In this document: piece by piece, positions 35,747 through 44,512 of the stretch
How positions within the stretch are numbered: position 1 is the first letter of the stretch
Layout of the letters: every line of letters begins with the position of its first letter
From: DATJGR01 sp963787045
GTDB lineage: Bacteria > Pseudomonadota > Gammaproteobacteria > Pseudomonadales > Azotimanducaceae
Direction of reading: 5' to 3'
Assembly (NCBI GenBank): GCA_963787045.1
Contig: CAWBBR010000002.1
Span: 434,001 to 498,000, forward strand
DNA length: 64,000 nt
Notes under the pieces: model-generated
Databases searched by the model: none
Told to the model about the DNA's origin: nothing
Seen by the model: only the letters and a program-made list of their open reading frames with translations
Made by a program: the position numbers and the translations under genes

Positions 35747-35775
35747 AAAACGGCGACTTCGAGTCGCCGTTTTTT
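35747..35775 (+). terminator. rho-independent terminator after P450
   Basis: AAAACGGCGACT-TCG-AGTCGCCGTTTT followed by further T residues: a 12-bp stem with a 3-base loop, 26 bases after the P450 stop. A textbook intrinsic terminator. Confidence 0.9.
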
Positions 35776-35879
35776 CACTGTGGTCATACGTTACCAGTCG
35801 TTCGTCGATCTGCCTAGTCTGTTCGAACGGGAACAAGAGGCGTACAACGCCGCGTTCGCTCGAGCAGGAGGTTCCGTGC

Positions 35880-37556
35880 ATGCCGAAACGCCAGCTGACG
35901 AAGGCCCAGTCGTCGAAGCGACTGCTGAAACGCTCACCGACAATCCGGCCCTGCCTGGCGTTCGTACGCACGCTCAAGCCGCCGGTGCTGAAGCGACTGA
36001 TCGAGCACGTCGGCTTGCACGACGCCGGCGATCTGATCGCGCTGACCACCACCGAACAGATGCGCGACGTGCTGGAAGAGTCGTTGTGGGAGTCGCTGAC
36101 GCCCGGCCGCGCGGACCGATTGCGGCCCGAGCGCTTCCTCGAATGGCTCGACGTCATGTTCGAGGCGAGGTTCGGCGTTTGCGACGCAACGCCTGATCGA
36201 GCTGGGCGACACGTTCGTGGTGCTCAACTTCGCGCCGTTGATCTCCGTCACCGACCGCGGCGTCGGCGCCGAGCACATGGAAGACGGTTGCATGCGCGTG
36301 CTGTGTCGAGCTCGGAAGAAGCAGCGTCGCGTTCGAGGTGATCGGCGAATACATCGTGGCCGGCATCCACGAGGACGAGTGGGACATCGTCAAGACCGGC
36401 GCTCGTCGAACTCGAAGCCGAGGACAGCGAGTTTCTGTACCGCGTGCTGGCGCGCTGTTCGTCGGCGCCGACGATGCGCGACTTCGACGCCGACGCGCAT
36501 CTGCTGCTCGACGACGAAACCGACGAACGCGAAGAGCGCCGCGAACGCAGCGGCTTCGTTACGCCGCAGATGGCCGCCGTATTTCTCAAGACCTCGCGGC
36601 AGGCCGCGCGCGACGACCTCGTCGCGCAAACCGACTACGACGCAATCGCCCAACGCTACTTCGATCAACTGGCGGCGGCCGCCGCCGCGGCCGTCGATCA
36701 GCAACGGCGAGGAGGCGCAGGCGGCCGACGAAGAGTCGGATGAGGCACCGATCGCTCCGGTGGAGCTGCGCGCCCTGGAATCGGCGTTGGCGGATGCGGA
36801 GATCACCAGCGATCGGCAGACCCAGTTGCTGGAGGGACCCAAGGACGCGCGCGAGGCGACGCTCGAACTCCAGGTGCGGCTCGACCGCCTGCAACTGACG
36901 CGTGCCGGACCTGTTCGCCGCCCGGCTCGGCGAACTGATGTTCCTCGCCAACGTGCTGATGTCGGGCAGCTGGTACCAGGGCGCGCGATTCACCGAAGCC
37001 GAAGCGGCCACAGCGGCGCTCGCCTGCGCGAATCTAGGGCTGCATCACCTGCTCGAGGCAGAGTCGCGCGGCCGCCCAACGAGCGCGTCGGAGCGCGCCG
37101 ATCTGATCGAGCAGGTACTCGAAGGCCCGCCTGGCATCGTGCGACTGTTCCAGATCGGCTCGGCAGCTGATCCAGGCGTTGCCGATGCACGTCGCGCGGA
37201 CGCTGCTCGACGTGCTGCGCTCCGAACACGTCCGCGAACAACTGAAGCGCAAGCGCTGGATCCTCGACGAGATCGAATCGGCCGTGAGCGAGCCGGATCT
37301 GCTGGACCTGATCGACGACGGCGACTTCGAGGATGTCGGCGACGATCTGGTATTGCTCGGCCTCGTGCTCGATCCGCGCGCCTGCCAGTGTCTGCGCACG
37401 TTGATCACCGACTTCCCGCGTTATCCGTTGCAGCTCAACCTCGGCTTTCGGCCCGGGTCGCCGGCAACCAACGAATCGCGGTATCTGACGACGCCGGATC
37501 AGCTCGGAAAGGTCGAAGTATTCCTCGAGGAACTCGACGCGCTGTTGAAAATCTGA
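35880..37556 (+). pseudogene. DUF6178-like protein, frameshifted
   Basis: About 558 codons. EQMRDVLEESLWESLTPGRA followed by PERFLEWLDVMFE, RLIELGDTFVVLNFAPLISV and DREERRE-like acidic text with GFVTPQMAAVFLKTSRQAAR follow the order of DUF6178 proteins as I recall them. The middle is acidic and alanine/glutamate rich; the C-terminus (HLLEAESRGRP..., DDLVLLGLVLDPRACQCLRT) is helical. Function unknown. ATG 35880 follows GCAGGAGG. At least five single-base shifts (about 36,180; 36,310; 36,405; 36,710; 36,905; 37,165) break the frame. Confidence 0.6.
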
Positions 37557-37634
37557 GTCTTCGAGGCGACGCTCGTCTCCATGGGGTCGACATGACACCG
37601 CCGCACGCGCGTCGGTGGTCTCGGAGGAGACGCG

Positions 37635-38194
37635 ATGGCCACCTTGAGAACGGTTCTGGTGACGTTGCTGATCGTCGTGTTGGCAGCGTTGGCCTACGTC
37701 TATATCGGCTTCTCCGACGTGGCTGCGGATTCGCCGCATGGCCCCGTGCTGCGCTGGCTCGCGCAGACGACGCGCGAACGGTCGATCGCGGTGCGTTCGA
37801 TCGCGCGTCAAGGTGCCGGAGCTCGATTCGCCGGCACTGATCGCCGCCGGCGCCAACGAGTACGCGGAAATGTGCGTGGGATGCCACCTCGCGCCGGGAG
37901 TGCCGGACAACGAGTTCCGAAAGGGGATGTATCCGATCGCGCCGCCGCTCGCGGGCGTGGAGTTCGCCGCGACGACAGCGAGGCCGCGTCGGCGCGCCGC
38001 TTCTGGATCGTCAAGCACGGCATCAAGATGTCGGCGATGCCGGCCTGGGTATGACGCACGACGACGATACGATCTGGAGCATCGTCGCATTCCTGCGCAA
38101 GCTGCCGGCGCTGAAACCGGACGAGTACGCGCAGATGACGGCCAACGCGGCGGCGGCACACGCAGCAGAAGAGGGCCACCAACATGACGAGTGA
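37635..38194 (+). pseudogene. membrane-anchored cytochrome c, frameshifted
   Basis: A small class I cytochrome c: an N-terminal signal anchor (TLRTVLVTLLIVVLAALAYV), then EYAEMCVGCHLAPGVPDNEF with the CxxCH haem site, SARRFWIVKHGIKMSAMPAW (distal methionine region) and the last helix DDTIWSIVAFLRKLP, ending in a histidine-rich tail. About three frameshifts (near 37,807, 37,970 and 38,050) interrupt it. The 3' end overlaps the CoA transferase start by 11 bases. Confidence 0.78.
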
Positions 38195-39398
38195 AACGCC
38201 GCGCGACTCTGCGCTGCCGTTGTCGGGCTGCATCGTGCTCGATCTGACGATCGCTCGCGCCGGTCCGACCGCGGTGCGGTTGCTGGCGGACTGGGGTGCG
38301 GACGTCATCAAGATCGAGCCGCCCGCGGGGCGGGACGGATCCGGCGGGTCGGTCACCGGTGTGCGTCACGGACCGGACGACCAGAATCTGCACCGCAACA
38401 AGCGCGGCATCTGCATCGATCTCAAACACGCTGACGGCGCCGCGTTGTTTCGTCGGCTGGTCGCGCGCGCCGACATCGTGGTCGAGAACTTTCGCGCCGA
38501 CGTGAAGACGCGTCTCGGCATCGATTACGCGCAGCTGCGCGAGATCAATCCGCGCATCATCCTCGCGAGCATCTCCGGCTTCGGACAGGACGGACCGTAC
38601 GGCGATCGCCCGGGTGTCGATCAGATCGTGCAGGGCATGAGCGGGTTGATGTCGATCACCGGCGAGCCGGACGGGCCGCCGATGCGCGTCGGCATCGCGA
38701 TTTCGGACACCACCGCCGGGATGTTTCTGGGGCAGGGAATACTGCTCGCGCTGCTGCATCGGGAACGCACCGGTGAAGGCCAGTGGGTGCACACCTCGCT
38801 GCTCGAGGGCATGTTGAGCAAGCTCGATTTCCAGGGCGCGCGCTACACGATGAACAAGGAAATCCCGGGCAAACAGGGCAACTTCCATCCGGTGCAGGTA
38901 CCGATGGGCACTTACGAATCCAAAGACGGACTGGTCAATCTCGCCGCGAGCACCGGGAAGATGTGGAAGAGTTTCTGCGAAGCGCTGGACGCGCCGGAGC
39001 TGTTGCGCGATCCGGCGTATGCCGACGGACGCGCCCGCGCGCGCAATCGACAGCGCCTGAACGAATCTGTTGGCGAGGTCACGCGGCGGTTCACGACGGC
39101 GCAGCTGGTGGAGCGGTTGAATCCGGTGGGCGTTCCGTGCGGACCGATATACAGCATCGGTGAAGCGTTCGAAGACCCACAGGTGAAACATCTGAGGATG
39201 ACCCGTCCGGCGCCGCACAAGGATCTCGGCGACATCGATCTGGTGCGCTCGCCGATCAACCTGTCGCGCTTTCCGGCAGCCGAGAGATTCCACCACGCCG
39301 GGCCCGATCCCGGCGAACATACGCACGAAGTACTGCGCGAGTTCGGCATCGCCGCAGCGGACATCGAACGCCTCGCGCAATCAGGAGCCATTTCATGA
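38184..39398 (+). CDS. CaiB/BaiF-type CoA transferase
   Basis: A 404-residue class III CoA transferase that moves CoA between acyl groups. Seen: VLDLTIARAGPTAVRLLADW, GADVIKIEPP, NKRGICIDLKHADGAALFRR, VENFRADVKTRLGIDY, SISGFGQDGPYGDRPGVDQI with the catalytic aspartate in G-V-D, and GPIYSIGEAFEDPQVKHLRM. Substrate undetermined. The gene overlaps the enoyl-CoA hydratase start (ATGA-type overlap), so they act together in breakdown of a CoA-activated acid. Confidence 0.9.
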   Translation: MTSETPRDSALPLSGCIVLDLTIARAGPTAVRLLADWGADVIKIEPPAGRDGSGGSVTGVRHGPDDQNLHRNKRGICIDLKHADGAALFRRLVARADIVVENFRADVKTRLGIDYAQLREINPRIILASISGFGQDGPYGDRPGVDQIVQGMSGLMSITGEPDGPPMRVGIAISDTTAGMFLGQGILLALLHRERTGEGQWVHTSLLEGMLSKLDFQGARYTMNKEIPGKQGNFHPVQVPMGTYESKDGLVNLAASTGKMWKSFCEALDAPELLRDPAYADGRARARNRQRLNESVGEVTRRFTTAQLVERLNPVGVPCGPIYSIGEAFEDPQVKHLRMTRPAPHKDLGDIDLVRSPINLSRFPAAERFHHAGPDPGEHTHEVLREFGIAAADIERLAQSGAIS

Positions 39399-40192
39399 TC
39401 AAGCTGAAGACCGAAAAGATTCTGGCCGACGTCGAAGGCGGCATCGGCTGGCTGACGTTCAACCATCCGCAGCGCCGCAATGCGGTGTCGCTCGAGATGT
39501 GGCAAGGCATCGGCGATGCACTCGAAGCGTTCCAGCAGGATGAGCGCGTGCGCGTGGTCGTCATGAAAGGCGCGGGCGGAAAAGCATTCGCGGCCGGTGC
39601 CGATATTTCGGAGTTCGACCAGCACCGCGCGAATGCGGAACAGCGCAGGGAGTACGGCGAGATCTCGGGACGGGGCCATCACTGGTTGTCGCATCTGGAG
39701 AAGCCGTTCATCGCGATGATTCAGGGCTTCTGCATCGGCGGCGGCCTCGCGATTGCGTTGAACGCCGACGTGAGATTCGCAACGCCGGGTTCGCGATTCG
39801 GCATTCCGGCCGCGAAGCTCGGGCTCGGTTACGAATATGCGGGCACGGCGGCGCTGGCGCGTCTCGTCGGTCCGTCGTCGGCGCGCGACATTCTGTTCAG
39901 CGCGCGCTTTCTCGAAGCGGACGAGGCGCTGCGCATCGGTCTCATCAACTTCATCGTGCCCGACGAGCAGCTCGAGGCGCGCGTGCGCGCGTACGCGGCG
40001 ACGATCGCGGCGAACGCGCCGCTGACGATCCGCGCGTCGAAAGCGTCGATCAACGCGTACGAGCGCTATTCGAACATCGAGGCCGCGCGCGACGTTGCGC
40101 CGCTGGTCGACGCGTGCTTCAACAGCGAGGACTACAAGGAAGGGCGGCGGGCGTTCGCGGAGAAGCGGGCGCCTATTTTTCGGGGGCGCTGA
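39395..40192 (+). CDS. enoyl-CoA hydratase/isomerase-family protein
   Basis: A 265-residue crotonase. NHPQRRNAVSLEMWQGIGDA, AFAAGADISEF (oxyanion hole, A-G-A-D-I) and GFCIGGGLAIALNADVRFAT (second oxyanion glycine and helix) are clear. One catalytic glutamate position, in AKLGLGYEYAGT, shows no glutamate where hydratases have the second one, so another crotonase reaction is possible. Start overlaps the CoA transferase stop by 4 bases. Confidence 0.9.
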   Translation: MIKLKTEKILADVEGGIGWLTFNHPQRRNAVSLEMWQGIGDALEAFQQDERVRVVVMKGAGGKAFAAGADISEFDQHRANAEQRREYGEISGRGHHWLSHLEKPFIAMIQGFCIGGGLAIALNADVRFATPGSRFGIPAAKLGLGYEYAGTAALARLVGPSSARDILFSARFLEADEALRIGLINFIVPDEQLEARVRAYAATIAANAPLTIRASKASINAYERYSNIEAARDVAPLVDACFNSEDYKEGRRAFAEKRAPIFRGR

Positions 40193-40586
40193 CCGAGGCC
40201 GCCTTCGGATTCGGATACAGGTCGGTCTGGTCTTCGCCGTCGCGCGGTTCGACGCACGTGAAGTCTTTCTCGACGAGAATGCTGAACACGCCGTGCTCGA
40301 GCGGCTGTTCGGCGTGAAGCGAAACGTCGTTGCCGGCCGCCCACGGGACCGCGACCTCGCGCGGCAGCTGCACCCGGATGCGCGCGGCATCGAACGTTGC
40401 CGAGATGCGCTCGACGCGCGCAATTTCCAGCACGTACGTCAACGCGGCGCCGCCGGGAAAGTGGGTGTGCGCTTCCACCGCGGTGCCGCGTTCGATCGAC
40501 GCCACTTCGGAGCGGGTCAGCCGAAGCCTTAAGGAGTCGTCAACGATGCGCAACTTCACGGCAACGATACCTGCATGTTCGGTCAC
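40173..40586 (-). CDS. conserved hypothetical protein (DUF7009-like)
   Basis: A protein of 137 residues or 128 if a GTG nine codons in is used. VKLRIVDDSLRLRLTRSEVA, ALTYVLEI and the end ILVEKDFTCVEPRDGEDQTD with a closing YPNP are a pattern seen in small bacterial proteins of unknown role. The segment reads as an all-beta fold. Its 3' end overlaps the crotonase gene's 3' end by 20 bases on the other strand. Confidence 0.65.
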   Translation of the reverse strand: MTEHAGIVAVKLRIVDDSLRLRLTRSEVASIERGTAVEAHTHFPGGAALTYVLEIARVERISATFDAARIRVQLPREVAVPWAAGNDVSLHAEQPLEHGVFSILVEKDFTCVEPRDGEDQTDLYPNPKAASVSAPEK

Positions 40587-40755
40587 CTCGAGTACAGGTC
40601 GGCATCGTAGTCCGCATACGCGATCGCCGCCAGGAATGCCCGCGCGCGAACCCGCATGGCTGACCGCCTCAATCCGGCGTCGCCGGTGTCCACAACCGGG
40701 CGCGATTGCGTTCGACCTGCTAGGCTCGACCCGCCTTCGTCAGAGCTTCCCATCG

Positions 40756-41886
40756 ATGTCCACTGCACTCCTCGAGCGCGTTGCGCCTTATGTCGAACGC
40801 GTCGCTTCAATCGCGCCGGTGGCGCGCCAGTACGCAGACTGGTCCGAGCACAACGCGCGGCCTGCCAACGAGTTGGTCGAGGCGCTACGCGACGCGGATT
40901 TGTTTCGCCTGCTCGTGCCGAAAGACATGGGTGGGGCCGGGCTCAGCCCTTGGGAACTGGGTCCGGTCATCGAGGCGTTGGCGCGGGTCGACGGGTCGGC
41001 GGGCTGGACGATGGCGCTCGGCCAGGGATTGCTCGGGCAACTCGTCAAACCCGACCTGTTCACGGAGCTGTTCGGCAATCCGCGACTGACGATGGCCGGC
41101 TCGCTGAATCCGACCAGCGTCCGCGCCGTACGCGTCGACGGCGGGTACAAATACAGCGGCAAAGGCACATACGTCAGTGGCTGCACGCACGCGGCCTGGA
41201 TGGTGGCGGCGGGCCTGGTCGTCGAAAACGGCGCGCCGCAATTCGTCGATGGCGCACCGGTGGTCAAGGTCGGTGTTCTGCCGATGCAGGTCTGCCGCAT
41301 CAAGGAGACCTGGCGCATGAGCGGCATGCGCGGCACCGGCAGTCACGACGTCGAATTCGACGACGTGTTCGTGCCGGACGACCTCACCTTCACGCAAGCC
41401 GACGCGCTCGCGAACCTCGGCGCGTCGCTCGCCCCGGTATCGCTCGGCATCGCGCAACACGCCATCGATGCGTTCATCGAACTCGCCGGCGCGAAAGTGC
41501 CGCTCGGAACGCGCGCGCTGCTGCGCGACCGCGTCACCGCGCAGGCCCAATTGGGACAAGCCGAAGGACTGCTGCAAGCGGGACGCAGTCTGTTCTACGA
41601 AACGGCGGCCGAAGCGGAGGCGCGGCGCACTGCACGGCGCGCGCCCACCGACCAGGAGCGCGCGAGGATGCGGCTGGGTTCGGTGATGGCCGCGCAACTC
41701 TCGGCGCAGGCGGTCGATCTGATCTATGACGCGGCCGGGCTCACGGCGGCGTCCGTGGACTGCGCGATCGAGCGCTGTTGGCGCGACGTTCACGTGGCGC
41801 GCCAGCACATCACGCTCGCGAACACCCGTTTCGAGGTGGTCGGGCGCGTGTATCTCGGAATGCCGGCCGCGTCTCCGGTCATCTGA
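40756..41886 (+). CDS. acyl-CoA dehydrogenase-like flavoprotein (HsaA/DszC type)
   Basis: A 376-residue protein with the acyl-CoA dehydrogenase fold. FRLLVPKDMGGAGLSPWELG in the first helix bundle, WTMALGQGLLGQLVKP, the middle beta domain (YKYSGKGTYVSGCTHAAWMV, MRGTGSHDVEFDDVFVPDD) and a helical end. The pattern R-G-T-G-S-H-D-V and the lack of a clear catalytic glutamate fit the flavin monooxygenase branch (HsaA, DszC-like) at least as well as true dehydrogenases. ATG 40756. Confidence 0.82.
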   Translation: MSTALLERVAPYVERVASIAPVARQYADWSEHNARPANELVEALRDADLFRLLVPKDMGGAGLSPWELGPVIEALARVDGSAGWTMALGQGLLGQLVKPDLFTELFGNPRLTMAGSLNPTSVRAVRVDGGYKYSGKGTYVSGCTHAAWMVAAGLVVENGAPQFVDGAPVVKVGVLPMQVCRIKETWRMSGMRGTGSHDVEFDDVFVPDDLTFTQADALANLGASLAPVSLGIAQHAIDAFIELAGAKVPLGTRALLRDRVTAQAQLGQAEGLLQAGRSLFYETAAEAEARRTARRAPTDQERARMRLGSVMAAQLSAQAVDLIYDAAGLTAASVDCAIERCWRDVHVARQHITLANTRFEVVGRVYLGMPAASPVI

Positions 41887-42041
41887 CCCGTTCGGATGCT
41901 GAGAGGGCCACGCCGCGTGATGCGGCGATGGCCTACAGAAAAGCGTGACCCAGGTCACAGTCCCGGCGACGGTCGCTCAGCACCATCGCGTCGGACCAGG
42001 TCGCAGGCCACAACGCCGGCGACGTAGTAGGGGACGACACG

Positions 42042-42926
42042 ATGCAACGCAGTCATATCGCAACGCGCGATCCTCACAGCGGCAATCCTGTGCGAATCGT
42101 AGATGGCGCCACGACGGTTTGGTCGAGCGGCGATCGGTGGCGAGGTGTGGTCGTAGAACTGCATCGGGTCGAACGCGTCGACACACCCGAGTTCTACCTT
42201 CGCGAGCACACGGTGATCCTGCATCGGTCGCCATCGGTTGTCATCGAACTGAAACGTGCGGGCGAGTATCGCCGTCAGACGGTGGCGCCCGGCGAAGTGT
42301 CGTTGATCTCCGCCGGCGTGCCGCTGCAGATTCGCCACGGCCCGAAGGAACAACTCGTGATGGCGTTGACGCCCGAGTTCGTTTCGCGAGTGGTCGATGC
42401 GCCGAACGCGCGCGAACCGCTGTTCGAGGAGCAGCTCGCACTGGACGACCGACAGATCGTGCGCATCGCCAAAGCGCTGGAGACAGAAGCGCAAGCGGGC
42501 TATCCGTCGGGCCACGTGTATGGCGAGGCGCTCGGCGCGGCGCTGGCGGCGCATCTCATCGCGCAATATTCGGCGCCGAACGGGTCGAAACACACCGGTG
42601 GAATATCGCCGTGTGCGTTGAGGCGCGTCGTGAGATACATCGACGACCATCTCACGGACGAGATTCGCATCGAGGATCTCGCGCGGGTGGCCGGCCTCAG
42701 CCATCACCGATTCGCGCACAACTTCAAACACACGACCGGGCTACCGCCGCTTCAGTACGTCATCCGCCGCCGCGTCGAGTGCGCGAAGCCGTTGTTGCGC
42801 GACACCGACAATACGGTTGCGAAGCTCACGTATGAACTCGGATTCGGCAGTCCGAGTCGCTTCGCATTCCTGTTCCGACGTGAAACGGGAATGACACCGA
42901 CGCGCTACCGCGCGCTGTTTCGATGA
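42042..42926 (+). CDS. AraC-family transcriptional regulator
   Basis: A 294-residue regulator: an N-terminal sensor domain with a cupin-like part (TVAPGEVSLISAGVPLQIRH) and a C-terminal AraC DNA-binding domain with two helix-turn-helix units, IRIEDLARVAGLSHHRFAHN and VAKLTYELGFGSPSRFAFLF, ending RRETGMTPTRYRALFR. It lies between the flavoprotein gene and the dihaem/haloperoxidase pair and could control either. Confidence 0.92.
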   Translation: MQRSHIATRDPHSGNPVRIVDGATTVWSSGDRWRGVVVELHRVERVDTPEFYLREHTVILHRSPSVVIELKRAGEYRRQTVAPGEVSLISAGVPLQIRHGPKEQLVMALTPEFVSRVVDAPNAREPLFEEQLALDDRQIVRIAKALETEAQAGYPSGHVYGEALGAALAAHLIAQYSAPNGSKHTGGISPCALRRVVRYIDDHLTDEIRIEDLARVAGLSHHRFAHNFKHTTGLPPLQYVIRRRVECAKPLLRDTDNTVAKLTYELGFGSPSRFAFLFRRETGMTPTRYRALFR

Positions 42927-43049
42927 TCTCGCCGAGGGTTCAATCGCTGCGAAATTAATGGCAGGAATGAGATAGGTCCGGCACGAACCGGGCAGACTCA
43001 TCCGCAGCAGCCCCCTTAAATCGTGGCTCTCGCCAAGGGAGCCAGACAG

Positions 43050-44438
43050 ATGAAACGTCCTACGTATCGCGCCGCTTTTGCCGGCCTGCTCGTCATCGCA
43101 TTCTGTATCTCCGACGCCGCCGCGGATCGGGGCGACCGTTTCCGGGTAGTGGGTTCGGCGCAGGCCGAAGATCCTGCGACGAACCCGGACGGCACGCCGA
43201 GCGTAACGACGCCCAACGTCGCGGGACGCACACCGAGTCCGACCGCACCGACTCTGACGACGACGCTCCCCACTCCGGCGCCCACCGGGTTCGACAACCT
43301 GACCAACGGCTACCTTCAGCAAGGTCCTGCATTCGAAGACCTCGAGGAAGCCGACGTGGTGCCGGGCCGGTCGTTCAACGACAACCGCTTCATCTTCGAG
43401 GAAGTCGAGACCGTCGCGGACGGTCTCGGACCGACGTACAACGCGCAGAGTTGCTCCGAGTGTCACCAGAACGTGGCAACCGGCGGCGCGAGCCAGATCG
43501 CCGAACACCGCACCGGACATCTGAACGGCGACCAGTTCTTCGAATCGCTCGGCGGTTCGCTGATCCAATCGCGCGCGACATATCCGGACATCGTCGAGCG
43601 CGTGAATTTCGAAGACGACGTTCGCACGTTCAGGTTGTCGACGAATACGTTGGGCGACGGCTACGTCGAAGCGATATCGAACGACACGATCATCGCAATC
43701 CGCAACGCGCAACCGCTGGCATTGCGCGGTTCGATTCTCGAAGTGCCGGTGCTCGAAGCGAACAGCGTCTCTCGTATCGGGCGCTTCGGCTGGAAGAACC
43801 AGCACGCCAGCCTCCAGTCGTTCGCGGCGGATGCGTATGTCAATGAGATGGGCGTGACGAGTCCGTTGTTTCCCGAAGAGAACACCTCGAGCGGCGAAGA
43901 CGTGAGCTACCCGAAGAAGTACGACCCGGTGCCCGATCCCGAAGACGACGGTGTGGACGTCGTTGCGTTCGCCGACTTCATGCGCTCCACGAAAGCGCCG
44001 TCGCGAGGTCCCATTACAGCCGATGTTCAAGCCGGCGATCGATTGTTCACGCAAGTCGGATGCGCGGCGTGTCATGTCGCCACGATCGTGACGGCACGCG
44101 CTGGAACGTCGATCAACGGCGGTGCGTTCAAAGTCCCTGCCGCGCTCGGAAACAAGGTCATTCACCCTTACAGCGATTTCCTGCTGCACGACATCGGAAC
44201 CGGCGACGGCATCCCGTTCCTTCCGACTGCGCAATATGCGGCAACCGCGAATCAGATCCGCACCGCGCCGTTGTGGGCGCTGCGCACGCGCAACCGGCTG
44301 ATGCACGACGGCTTGTCGTTCACGTTCCAGGAAGCGATCGCGCGGCACGCGGGGCAGGCGGCGTCCGTTACCAAGCGTTACAACAGTTTGACTGAGGTGC
44401 AGAAGACACAGGTACTCAAATTCCTTGATTCTCTATGA
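43050..44438 (+). CDS. dihaem cytochrome, DUF1111/thiol oxidoreductase-like
   Basis: A 462-residue exported protein with a signal peptide (FAGLLVIAFCISDAAA). Two haem c sites, CSECH and CAACH, and the closing QIRTAPLWALRTRNRLMHDG define the di-haem oxidoredictase/DUF1111 family, related to MauG/peroxidase-type proteins; electron partner unknown. ATG 43050 follows AAGGGAGCC. It lies 74 bases before the haloperoxidase gene on the same strand, so one transcript is likely. Confidence 0.88.
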   Translation: MKRPTYRAAFAGLLVIAFCISDAAADRGDRFRVVGSAQAEDPATNPDGTPSVTTPNVAGRTPSPTAPTLTTTLPTPAPTGFDNLTNGYLQQGPAFEDLEEADVVPGRSFNDNRFIFEEVETVADGLGPTYNAQSCSECHQNVATGGASQIAEHRTGHLNGDQFFESLGGSLIQSRATYPDIVERVNFEDDVRTFRLSTNTLGDGYVEAISNDTIIAIRNAQPLALRGSILEVPVLEANSVSRIGRFGWKNQHASLQSFAADAYVNEMGVTSPLFPEENTSSGEDVSYPKKYDPVPDPEDDGVDVVAFADFMRSTKAPSRGPITADVQAGDRLFTQVGCAACHVATIVTARAGTSINGGAFKVPAALGNKVIHPYSDFLLHDIGTGDGIPFLPTAQYAATANQIRTAPLWALRTRNRLMHDGLSFTFQEAIARHAGQAASVTKRYNSLTEVQKTQVLKFLDSL

Positions 44439-44512
44439 GCCATCGAGGCGTCGTTGCAGAACGGCGGCCCTGCCGAGGAGAACAATGCAGTCGTTTCGAG
44501 GGAGAGCAACTG

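Noticed and set aside
36990..39380. Open frame of 796 codons on the minus strand
   Set aside because: It lies antisense to the CoA transferase and DUF6178-like genes; its text is arginine/histidine/glutamine rich with no domain, typical of high-GC shadow frames.
42741..44348. Open frame of 535 codons on the minus strand
   Set aside because: Antisense to the AraC and dihaem cytochrome genes, which have clear motifs; no motif in the shadow.
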